A stretch of DNA of 64,000 bases, taken from positions 20,020,367-20,084,366 of the forward strand of contig CAKAKS010000039.1 of assembly GCA_916700875.1 (NCBI GenBank). Reading direction: 5' to 3'. The stretch is from Sebastes aleutianus (taxonomy: Eukaryota; Chordata; Actinopteri; Perciformes; Sebastidae). The translations under genes were made by a program, and so were the position numbers. The notes beneath the pieces were generated by a model. It was not told the DNA's origin. It was given only the letters and a program-made list of their open reading frames with translations, and did not search any database. Of the stretch, positions 34,781 to 47,200 are shown one piece after another (position 1 is the first letter of the stretch; each line of letters starts with the position of its first letter).

Positions 34781-35020
34781 ATCTCTTATCCGTTTGGTAA
34801 CTTTCTTACGCAACACTGCCTCTGTGTGGTTGACTGCATACTGTACTTCTGGTTCCACATGTGTGTAAATAGCATGTCTCTCTTTGTTTATTCAGTGAAA
34901 AAAAAGACTATTATAATCCTCAGTTTATTCAATTTTAGTGAAAACAAATCTATAAATGTAGTTTAAACAGTGTGTGTGAGCGCAGCAGATCAAAGTGAAA
35001 GGGAGGAATCAACAGATGTG

Positions 35021-36146
35021 GAGGGAGGAGAGAGGAGAGGGGAGAGGGGAGAGAGGAGAGAGGAGAGAGGAGAGAGGAGATATGGAGAGGAGAGAGGAGA
35101 GGAGAGAGGAGGGAGGAGAGAGGAGAGAGGAGAGAGGAGAGAGGAGAGAGGAGAGAGGAGAGAGGAGAGATGAGAGATGAGAGATGAGAGATGGAGAGGA
35201 GAGAGGAGGGAGGAGGGAGGAGAGAGGAGAGAGTAGGGAGGAGAGAGGAGAAGGGAGGGAGGAGAGGAGAGAGGAGAGAGGAGAGAGGAGAGAGGGGAGA
35301 GGAGAGGAGAGAGGAGAGAGGAGAGAGGAGGGAGGAGAGAGGAGAGAGGGGAGAGGAGAGGAGAGGAGAGATGGAGAGAGGAGAGGAGAGAGGAGAGAGG
35401 AGAGAGGAGAGGAGAGATGGAGAGATGAGAGATGAGAGATGGAGAGGAGAGAGGATGGAGGAGGGAGGAGAGAGGAGAGAGCAGGGAGGAGAGAGGAGGA
35501 GGAGGGAGGAGAGAGGAGAGGAGAGAGGAGAGAGGGGAGAGGAGAGAGGAGAGGAGAGATGGAGAGAGGAGAGGAGAGAAGAAAGAGGACAGATGGAGAG
35601 AGGAGAGGAGAGAGGAGAGAGGAGAGAGGAGAGGAGAGATGGAGAGGAGAGAGGTGAGAGGAGAGAGGAGAGGAGAGGAGAGGAGAGGAGAGATGAGAGA
35701 GGAGAGGAGAGAGGAGAGAGGAAAGGAGAGGAGGGATGAGATAGGAGAGGAGAGAGGAGAGAGGAAAGAGGAGAGAGGAGAGAGGAGAGGAGAGAGGAGA
35801 GGAGAGGAGAGGAGAGAGGAGAGGAGAGGGGAGAAGAGAGGAGAGAGGAGAGAGGAGAGGAGAGGAGAGAGGAGAGGAGAGGAGAGGAGAGAGGAGAGAG
35901 GAGAGAGGAGAGGAGAGAGGAGAGAGGAGAGGAGAGAGGAGAAGAGAGGAGAGAGGAGAGGAGAGGAGAGAGGAGAGGAGAGGAGAGAGGAGAGGAGAGG
36001 AGAGAGGAGAGGAGAGGATAGAAAAGTAGAGAGGAGAGAAGAGAGAGGAGAGGAGAGAGGAGAAGAGAGGAGAGAGGAGAGAGGAGAGGAGAGAGGAGGG
36101 GAGAGAGGAGAAGAGAGGAGAGAGGAGAGAGGAGAGAGGAGGAGGA
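35021..36146 (+). repeat. 1.1-kb pure-purine GA-rich satellite
   Basis: Irregular tandem units of the GAGAGGAGAGAGGA type, almost without pyrimidines apart from rare T or C, lie between the receptor gene and the slc17a6 promoter. Long ORFs in this tract (up to 386 codons of Ser/Pro/Leu on the minus strand, Arg/Glu/Gly on the plus strand) are composition artefacts. Polypurine tracts of this length can form triplex (H-DNA) structures. Confidence 0.95.
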
Positions 36147-36299
36147 TCAATGCTTTGTGCTGCTGCAGATGATGTGATTTATAGATGGTCGGAGCTCATC
36201 CTGAAATTCCCTTTTTATTCAGTTACATATAAGTGAAGGAGAGAGGTTTATGCAATTGTCAGTTGTTGCTGTTTAACAGATGAATAATTGAATTAGAGG

Positions 36300-36799
36300 A
36301 GAGGAGATGAGAGAGGGAGGAGCTGCTGACAGGTAGAGGAGTAGAGGAGCTGCGAGCTGGAACCGCCTCACCGGAGATCCTCATCTCAGATCAGACTGGA
36401 GCTCCACTGACCTGCACCGGCTACACATTTACACCTTTTTTTTCCCTCCACCTCTATATTTCTCAAAGAATACGCTCCTAAAAAAACAAATCTTCTATCT
36501 CCCCGTGGTGCTGTTTTCTAATCGCCGCCCGGATCTTAAAGATGGCACTGAATGGATTAACATTGCGCAAGGCAGAAGCGGACTTATTGGACTGCTGTTG
36601 TGTGACTGTGGAACCAGCTCTGTCTGTCTGACTGAACACACCATTTTACTGCCTCATCTTTACCAGGACATCATCATCGAGACGTTTTGTTTTCTGCTTT
36701 TAAAAGACAGATTATTTGGATTAAAATATCTTAACAATATGCTCATTAAAGCACCATTTGTTATAGTATAATAGAAATTGTGAAAGATACATTTTGGAT
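36300..36799 (+). promoter_or_regulatory. slc17a6: slc17a6 promoter / 5' UTR with an 88-codon uORF
   Basis: The repeat-free stretch after the purine tract runs into the start codon at 36800 without a splice acceptor. It contains an uORF at 36505-36771 (88 codons, starting MVLFSNRRPD), whose stop lies 28 nt before the main ATG. The transcription start is not evident, so whether the uORF is transcribed is inferred. Confidence 0.5.
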
Positions 36800-38952
36800 A
36801 TGGAGCCTGGCATGGAGAAAGCTGCCCCTGCCAGCAGCGCCAAGGAGGGGATCAAACAGATCGCAGGAAAGGCCCTCGGGAAGATTTACAAGTAAGAAAT
36901 CCCACATTTCTGCACGTCTTTTTAATTATATCTGTTATGAGAAATTAAAAAATAGAACAAATCCAGATCACACATAAAACATGGCTTTAAATGTGCTTTT
37001 TTTTTTTTCCTGAATTACATTGAAATGAAAAGGTAAAGCTGCTCTTTATGAGATGAATCACGGACAGAATCAGAATCAGAATTGTGTTTATTACCAGGTG
37101 TAAGAGGTATACACTAGGAATTTGCTTTGGTTTTGACTGGATGCTGAAAGCAGAGAGTCGTGTGGCTCGAATATTTAAGGATCAGATATTTCCCTGGAGG
37201 ATGATCCCCTCCACCAGCTGCTGTGGGTGTTTTTTTTTAATAATTAATGAAACAGAGCGAGTCGTGACACAAGGTCGGAGGATATCTATTACCTCATGTA
37301 TCCATCTGTATTAATGCAAGATCGATGGACTTCATATCAATTGACTTCCTTTATTATTTATACTGTCAGAAGAAACCTAATTGAAATGTAGTGAAAAGGG
37401 AAAGTGATCAAATTTAAAAATCAGAGTAGCTGCATAGAGGAGCAGTGTTTTGTGTATAACATTGAATTACTTGTTTAAGCTGATAATAAAAATGGCTTAT
37501 AGTTGAATATGAGGCCGAACAAAAACGAATTTTTACACAAAAACGTATCTTTTTTATAAAATACACCTATTGTAGATTAAATGGTGCAGACACAAATGTT
37601 CATTTATTTATTTTTTAGCTCCTTAAAATGTCTTTCAATAGTTGAACTTGATTCCAAAGCTGCAACACAGAAACGTGACTCAAAGCTATGCAAGGGAAAA
37701 AAAAATGTGTTGGTTTGATTTCAGCTGTATAGCAGGCCTGTTATTTCACTGGATGAGGCCTTCACATTGCAATGCTTCGTTTTTGTTTTTTTAAATGAAC
37801 CTTACATTTTGTCTTTGCACGAATTTGAAGTGAAAGCCAAAATTAAAATGCGCAACACATTTATGAGAGCCATAATTAAAAAATGAAGTGTAAACAACGA
37901 TGCTGCTGATATTGCTGCAATGCGGTATATGAAGGTAATTCTTTCTCTCGTTATGTCTGTCTTTTAGATATATTTATATTTATTTCAGCAGGAAACGAAA
38001 AAAAAGGTAGATTGACTTTAACTAAAAAAGGGTTTTAAGGGAAATTAAAAAATAAAAGACATTATCAAGGCCTGTCGTTGAGGGAGCATAAAGAAAGGAT
38101 GCAACATCTCTGTTCAAGGCTGGCGAAAAGTCATATTTGAGATGGTCCCTTTGGAATATCTCACAAATATTCTACATGCCAAAGTAGATCAGTTCCACAA
38201 TATTTATAATAATATATCTGAATTATATTGGACCTGATCTCTCTTCCATTATCTCACAAGGAGTCTCTTGAACATGAACTCATACATCCTGTGACTTCCC
38301 TGCACTATGGACTATTTCCTATATGACCTCCTATACACATTTCTTTTTTGATCTGAGCTGTACCAGTGTTTGCTGTTGTTTTTTTTGTTTTTTTTAAAAA
38401 AGATGCAACATAATTCCCCTATAATAAAGAGCCTTAGAATAAATACATGAGGTTTTTTTGTGTGCAGAAAATCTCATATTTCCCACTGATAGTCGCTCCT
38501 TAAAATGCAGCTTTCTGATTTAATACATCCATGTATCGACATTAAATTTAACCTAAAATAAAAAAGAGTATATATGATGGTGTCCGCTGCAGGAGGCTGG
38601 AGAAGCGTCAGCAGCCAGGTGAGGCCATCGAGCTGACGGAGGATGGCAGACCGTCTGAGGGCCAGGAGAGGAAGACGCCGCTGTGTGACTGCACCTGCTT
38701 CGGAGCTCCGCGCAGATACATCATCGCCATGCTGAGCGGCCTCGGCTTCTGCATCTCCTTCGGCATCCGGTGTAACTTGGGTGTGGCCATCGTCAGCATG
38801 GTCAATAACAGCACGATCCATCGAGACGGCAAGATCATCATCACACAGGTAAACCCTTAAAACCATGTGAAAGCCCCGCCCCTCACGAGCCCCCCACGAG
38901 CCCCCCCACGTGTTTAATAAGTGATGAGGGCCACACTCACACATCTGGAGAG

Positions 38953-39003
<51 letters not shown>

Positions 39004-41255
39004 TTAAATATATATATCTATATCTATATATATATAGATATAGATATATATATTTAAATATATATATTTAAATTGTATTTATTGAGATGTGCCTGTTTTA
39101 GTAAGAAGAAGCAAATACTTTATTTTTATTTGTAATTTTCTTAAAAAAAACATGATTATTATGTTGCTTTAATTACCCACTGTATGGTGTCGCAGTAAAG
39201 GTGTAAAAGCATAAAATAAAATAGCTCTTTCTGATATCCACTGACAGTATTTCACACTTACAAAAGAAGCATTTTGATTACACCTTTTATAGATGCACAG
39301 ATACTCAAGATTCAAGATTGAAGAGTTTTATTTGCCATTTGCACCTATAAGTACATTGGAATTCTGAGCAGTTTACACCGAGTCAGCTTTAAGAAAAGAA
39401 AAAAAGGTAGAAAAGGCACAAGGTAATTACAGTACAAAATAAGTAGCACATTCAACTCAACACAATAAATAAATAAATAATTAAAATATATAACGCCCTT
39501 AGTGTAGTCAATAAATAAACTAAACTACCCTCTGCATAGGAACGATACCCCCAGAATACAAATATACAGTATATATGCTCCATGACCATGTTAAAAGAAC
39601 TTGTAACTCTCAAAAACATAAAAAAAAATACATAATTAATATATTTCAGACAATTACACAGTGGAAGGCAGCATATTGCACAGCTCAGTGGCGGATTAAG
39701 GTGGTCGGGGGCCCCTGGGCTACTCTGTGTGTGGGGCCCCCTTCTCATCATGCCATGTGTAAAAGTGTGCTAGGAATATTACACACCCCACAGGTACACA
39801 CTCAGAGAGCACACACATTGAGACAGCCGTTACTCTATAAGCCTTGAAATATCTATAGCAATTTTGAGATTTTCTTTAGTAGATCTTGGTCCCGCGGTGT
39901 TCTTTCTATATTGCCGCTATTCTGTCCAGTAGCAGTGACGAATCAGCTGCTTAATTTTTTAAGATGTTTGTTATGGGCCAATAGGGGTAAAGGTTGTTCT
40001 TTTTGTCTCTGAAGTAAATTTAAATAATTAAAAATAATCTGGCCAATCCGGGGTCTTTGCAAAAATGGGGCCCCTATAGGATGCAGCCCAGGCCAGCCTG
40101 TTCATTAATCCACTTCAGCCGATACCGGACCGGATTTTATATACATTATATACTATAATTTTAATTCCTGTTTAAGTTTTGACCAATTTGCTGCTGCATT
40201 AAAAAGGTTTACAGTTGTACTTCCCGTTGCTGGTGTACAATTTATTATTTTAATAATAAAAAATGTAATATGTTTAAATAATACAATTAAATAAATTGAT
40301 ATCTATATATTTATTGGTCACATTTTGTTTTACAAAGTTAGGAAAGCAATGTTTAAGTCAAGCCTGATGTTGCCTTATACACATAAAGGAATGATCCCAG
40401 TCACTTCCACACGCATCCCCCCTACCTTTAATGATTTCATCTTGTTACTCTTATTTAAAATGTTTGGAAAAGGAATTCAAATGTGTCTTTATTTTTTGTC
40501 TGAAAGAAAGCGTTATTCAACTGGGACCCAGAGACCGTAGGGATGATTCATGGCTCCTTCTTCTGGGGCTACATAGTCACTCAGATACCAGGAGGGTGGA
40601 TCTGCTCAAGACTGGCTGCAAACAGGTAAATGATCATTTCTGTTAATACAACTACAGCGTGGGTGTGGAAATATATTTCTATTTTTAATTTATAATGTAA
40701 ATGTAGGTGTAATATTTGGCTGTCGGTTCGGTGGTTTGAAGAAAGCAGCCTGACCTTACAGCAGATAAACTGGGGATTTGGCTGATGCCCACCGGGCGTG
40801 CCTCCTCATGTTAATGAGCTCCCATGGGACCACCGTGTCTAATCCTTTATGTTCAGAGGCATGGCAACCACACCAGCCAAAGTCCTGCTGCAGTGGGAAA
40901 TAATGATTGTAGTATGATTCCAATCCTGCCTCTATAATCACATTATTTCACTTACAATTAGACAAAGGGAACAGAGCAACAAATATGTAGAAAACCAAAT
41001 TATAACAACAAAACTGTAAAATCCCTATTAGAAAATCATGTAAATGTAACAGTGATGATGCTATAAAAAGCGACCAAAGTAGGATAAGGTTGCAGTGAAA
41101 GTCTTTGTACATCCATGTTTGTTCGATTTCTCATGAGGGAAATGGAGCCTAAATAAGATGCAAATCTTTGAAGAGCTTCATCATGCCAAGTCAGCTGAGC
41201 CCACTGAGGCCTTCTGCTGCAAACACACACCGCCTGGAAACTGAATAACTGCCTG

Positions 41256-41299
<44 letters not shown>

Positions 41300-44200
41300 C
41301 ATCCAATTAGGATATCTTCCTTATCAGTGTTTATTCTTCCAGTGTAGTAAAGAATTACAACATTTTATGGATATTTTAGTACTTATCTGATGTTTTAATG
41401 TTGTTAAAGTGCTTGAATCAATGCGGCTATCTCGTTTTGAGTGAGATGATCTTGTTTTGATAATATTCATGACATTTGATCCGCTGTTTATCCAGAGTTT
41501 TCGGTGCTGCCATCGTGCTGACATCCACCCTGAACATGTTCATTCCCTCTGCCGCCCGGACGCACTACGGATGTGTCATCTTTGTGAGGATATTACAAGG
41601 GCTGGTTGAGGTACGGCTGCACGGTTTGCACATCAAATCCTGACCTTTAAAAAGACTCAAAAATGATGCCTCATTATCAGTCGAGAGCTAAACTCAACCC
41701 CTAATGAAACAGTCCTGACATTCTGTATTTGACACAGAAATCCTCTTGTTCTCACTGGCTTTCTATTTGAATCTGCACTGGAAACTGAAGCCCATTATGG
41801 AGAGGATCCATTTATTATACTGTATACAATTATCAGATTAGTCCACACACAGAAAACAAGCCCCTGCAGGGCTTATGTATGTTGGTTTACCTGGCCAAAA
41901 CAGCTCCATGTTCACATAGAAACGCACAGAACAAAAGAGATAAAACCCACTTGATGCGGGCGGCCCCCACAGCTCAACAGAAAAGAAAAGATTTCAGAGA
42001 GAGAGAGACGCTATTATTAGACTGAAGGTCATCCTCTTTTGTGATTTTGTTTTGCCGCATGCTGTCGTTTCAATAGCAGCTCATGACCATCGAGATGGCG
42101 AGCCGCCTGCGTCCAGCACCCATCGACTTATTACTGCAAATTAAACATTAGCATTTCAGGGTGTCTCCCACTGCAAGCCCCAGCAATTTGTGTCTATCAA
42201 TAGTTGATTGTATGCCACTTAGTGTGTAATGAAGATTTAATGGGAGCAATTCAGTTTTGTTCTCATGAAGTGGTAGCCAGCCTGACTCACACCTATCCCA
42301 TTAGTCTCTATTAGAAAGGTCAGCTGCAATGCACGTCAGTTTGTTTGCTATTAACTACAATTTGTCTTGTGTGTTTTTGGCAAATGAGAACAGACTACGT
42401 CAATCAAGCCGAATCAGTTAAATTATGTAAATTCTACTGACTGAAAGTGGAAAAATAGATGTAAAATGTGTTGATACCGGATGATGCCTCATATTGAGAG
42501 AAAAAACATAATTAAGTTAATGGAAAATGATTCTTGTGTGTTCAGACTGTGACTGTAAATGTCATTTGTCACCGTGCAGGGAGTGACTTACCCAGCCTGC
42601 CACGGGATCTGGAGTAAATGGGCTCCACCGCTGGAGAGAAGTCGTCTGGCAACCATCTCCTTCTGTGGTACAAAATCTACACGCAGTCACGTTTCTGTGA
42701 TTTACTCATTTCGACTCTATCGTCATATTACTTCATACACTAAAATGTACAAAATATTGCTCCTGAAATGTGTGTTTGTCACTAAACACTGGGACAACAG
42801 AGCACTCTGTATAAGCAGCCGGATCAAATTCTGCCTGGTCATAATATTGTGTCCTGTTCAGGATCGTACGCTGGTGCAGTGATAGCGATGCCTCTGGCCG
42901 GGATCCTGGTCCAGTACACTGGGTGGCCCTCTGTCTTCTATGTGTATGGTGAGTTTTGCTGTCATGAGTTGATTTAATTTTAACACCTTAAAGGGAGACT
43001 ATATGTCACTTTTAAAGAGGCTCTATTATGCTTTTGTGCTTCTTTCTCTTTCCTTTAGTGTGTTATATAGCTTTTTTGTGCATGTAAAAGGTCTGCAAAG
43101 TTACAAAGCCCAAAGTCCACGCCAAAGGGAGTTACTCTCCCCCACAGAAACAATGCTCCTGAACTGCCTGAAATGCCTTGATTGAAGTCCCGCCTTTTCT
43201 TTTGTAACGTGGTGATATCACCAAGTGACACATTTGTATAATACCTGCTTAGCGGCTAGTCTGGCACGCCCTCAAACAAAGCTAGTTAGAGCGGAGCTGG
43301 AGCGGAGTCCGAAGAGTTTGGTTCAGTTGACCAATCACAACAGAGTGGACCAGCTGACCAATCAAATCAGACTGGGTTTTTCGGGGGGAACAAACGCTTC
43401 AACAAATAAAGCGTTTGTTGAACATTAACATGTTCTAGTAGAAACCCGAAATACAAGTATGCACCTGAAAATAAGCATAATAGGTCCTCTTTAAAAGAAG
43501 AAACAACAAAAAGAGGTCTGTCTTACAAATGAAAAGTTGAGTTCACAAGCTATAAAACGCACCCTATGTCAAATCAATACATTCAGGAGTTTTACTGCTA
43601 CAGCCGCACATGGTCTGGTATGACCAGTAGCTTATGGGGGCTAATGTTAGCAAACGTTAGACAGATATTGCTGTGTAACTGATAATACTGAGTCAGTTTT
43701 TGCAGCCACATGTGGTCACACATACTGTCAGTTACATCCTGTCTATCTTTAACATACAGTTTGACCCTTTTAATTCCTCTTAAGTATCATTAAAGTTAGA
43801 AAAAACATCTTATTCCTCGCTGACAGCATCACATACTCTATATCAGCTTGTTCCAGCTCATCATTGAAGCTGTTATATGATGTTTGTACTGAGTGTGTAC
43901 ACTGTGTTTGTTATGGCTGCACATATTTATTCTATATAGGACTAATTGTTATCCCTGAAGTTTCACATCTTAGTAGGGTGATCAAGTTCTATTGTTATTC
44001 TTTCAAATGGAAATATTGTAGATTTTGCATAATTTTATACACATTTTCACAAAATTCAGCAAATTTGGTATCTTTTGAAAACTTTGGGATCTCCACTCGA
44101 ATAATACAAAATAAAACGTCTGTGTGTCTGAGCAACGTTTGGCTGCACAGCAGGAGTTTGTAATGACTGAGGTGTTTGGTTCTGTGCTGATCTGTTCAGG

Positions 44201-47200
44201 ATGCTTCGGGATATTCTGGTACTTGTTCTGGGTCCTTGTGTCCTACGAGAGCCCAGCGGAGCACCCGACCATCACTGATGAGGAGCGCCGTTACATCGAG
44301 GACAGCATTGGTGAAAGTGCCGCGCTGATAAGTGCAATGGAAGTGAGTTCTCAGTCTGTATCCATTGATAAGTAACACCAGGACACCGTGCTGTAGACAT
44401 CCAGCTGATTCTCTGTTTGTTTTAACAGAAATTCGGGACCCCCTGGAGGAAGTTCTTCACCTCCATGCCCGTCTATGCAATCATCGTGGCCAACTTCTGC
44501 AGGAGTTGGACCTTTTATCTGCTGCTCATCAGCCAGCCTGCATACTTTGAAGAAGTGTTTGGCTTTGAAATCAGCAAGGTAAGTAAATCCCTCTGGCGTC
44601 TTTCACATCATGTGATCTAATGTTCAGGATTACAAGATTTTCTCAGATATGAATTGCTCAAGTTCAGTGCAGTTCAATTTGTGTAAAATGCAAATGAATA
44701 CTCATACTATGAATGATACTAATATGATCGGTCTTATTCTGCACTGAAAAGTATAACAATGCTGTTATTCATTCATTTTGTCTGAAATTCATTTATTCTT
44801 GAGCTCTAATCATTTTAATTTTAGATTTTGACAAAAGTGTTATTCCTGATATGGATTTAAATTAAAGCACCTAAAATCAATATTCTATATTTGTGAAAAC
44901 AATGTGATAATGTGAAAGGGGTCACTCATAGTGATGAAGCTACAGAGAATTATCACCAGAATATGCTGCTCCCCTCAGCTTTACGGAGCTTTATAGTGAG
45001 TTTCAACTCATTAATACGCTGTTTGGACCAGAACTTTACTGTTTCGGTTCACTTTCACCGCTCTCCATTGTTTTCAGCCGCAGCAGGCAGCTGTTTTCAG
45101 AAAAAAAGCTCTGAAAACTTACTGTACACTACCTGCTCAACAGCTGGTAGCTGGTGAACATAGTGGAGCATTTCGCAGCAAACAGACAGATATTTCCCTC
45201 AGGAGTTGGTGGAGAACAAAAACAGAGCTAAAAGAGAATGATTCATCAAGTGGCCAGAAACCCAACTCCAAATAAACGATAATGTTGCTCTTTAACTGCT
45301 GGATGTGTAAATAAGCAACTGTTTACTAACAAGTTCATCATATCAACTTAAAAGGTGATGAAATGTCAATGTTGTGTTCAAAACTTCTACTGATCAAAAG
45401 GTTTAAAACTTGTTATTAGAATCAAACTAAAATGAATAGTTTGCATGAGCTTAGTTAGGAAACCTCCCAGCATGCACTGGGGTTGTCACAGTCTGGCACT
45501 GTGTCCAGACGCTCTCAGACTTTTTGTTGACTGGACCGAACTGTTTTCTGTGTTTTGGGTTTTCTGTGCTGTGTTTTTCCTCTACTGGGATGTGGAAAGA
45601 GGAGAGGTCATGCATCATCAACGCATCATTACGACGGAGTATTAGGGCCACATTGAGAGAAAAAAAATTGGAGATTTCGAGAATAGAGTCAGAATATTAA
45701 AGAAAAAAGTCGTAATTTAATGAGAATAAAATCATGCTATTTCTAGAAAAAAAAGTTGTAATATTATGAGAATAAAGTCATAACTTTACGAAAAAGTCAT
45801 AATATTACGAGAATAAAGTCATAACTTTAGGAGAATAAAGTAATTTCTTCCTCCACAAAAGAGGCATTTTCTCCCAGGCCTGTGTGGTTCTTTCTTCGGA
45901 ATAAATCCAGTTTCTTGCACAATCTTTTCAAGGTCCTGATACTTATGATAATGTGGTGCTGATGTGCCAAAAGATTAAGTATTTTGTTATTTGTGAAACC
46001 TGTACTAAAGTATAACTTCACAAGATGCTCCACGTTCCTCATTTATTTCCCCTCTAAATGAACACGTAAAATTATACCTTTATAATATTATGACTTTATT
46101 CTCATAATACAACCACTTTTTTCTCTTAAACTTATGACTTTATTCTCATAATATTACAACTTTTTTTCTCGTAAACCTATAACTTTATTCTCGAAATCAA
46201 AGATTTATTTATTTTTTTTTCAATGTGGCCCTAATACTCCGTTGTACGTCATATCTTTGGGGTTCAACACATGTGCAGTAAAATCTGGTCTGCACTCACC
46301 AAAATTGAGCCAATCGCAATGCACAACAACTGCTCCAATTACACTGCGCATGTGTTATACCCCATATCCAAAGACCAATCAGCTCCCTGCCTGTTCTCCT
46401 GCCTCATCACCTCATTCCTCTCACCTGAGCTTCTCCGCCCATCTCTCCACCTGCACGTCATCCTCTCGTCTGATTAGTTTGTATTTAAGTCTTGGTTTTC
46501 AGCTCAATCTTTGTTGGTTCTTGGTTTTTGTTCTGTGATTATCAGTTTGCCTTTTCTGCGCAAAACATGAGTAAAGACTCTTTTCTTTGAGTTCCTGTTG
46601 CCTGATGCAGACAGGGGCAACAGACTCTCATTTGACGAGGAAATGTGGTTAGACTGTGAGGGTTAGTGATGAGTTAAGTCCATATGGCGTAGTGGCTGAC
46701 CTTTTACAAGTTAAATAGTTTGCTTAACTCTCTTAAATGGTTTGCCTCAACTTCAAAAAAATACCCATTCTGTTTCAGTCAGATGAATGGATTTATGATG
46801 ATACAACATGAAATATGTCGTGGGAATCATTACCTAAATTTAACAAAGTTAAAATGATTTCATCGAGCCCTTTAACAAAACATTTAAAGCAGACATATCA
46901 TGCTCATTTCCAGGTTTCATACTTGTATTTTGGGTTTCTACTAGAACATGTTCACATGCTTTAATGTTCAAAGAACACTTTATTTTCTCATACTGTCTGT
47001 CTGAATATACCTGTATCAACCCTCTGTCTGAAATGCTCCTTTTTAGCACCTGTCTCTTTAAGATCCCTCCTGAAAAAAACAGTTTGCTCTCATTGGCTTG
47101 TGAAAAAAATATGATGCACCTTTGTAAAGTCGTTCTCAAGCTGTGGGCGATATATTCTAATGAGCCTGCAAATCACATGTTTTCTGATCTAGGCAGTAAA

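Noticed and set aside
34990..36172. Very long ORFs (up to 386 codons minus, 246 and 182 codons plus) of Ser/Leu/Pro or Arg/Glu/Gly
   Set aside because: They lie wholly in the GA-rich satellite; stop codons are rare there for compositional reasons and all frames are open.
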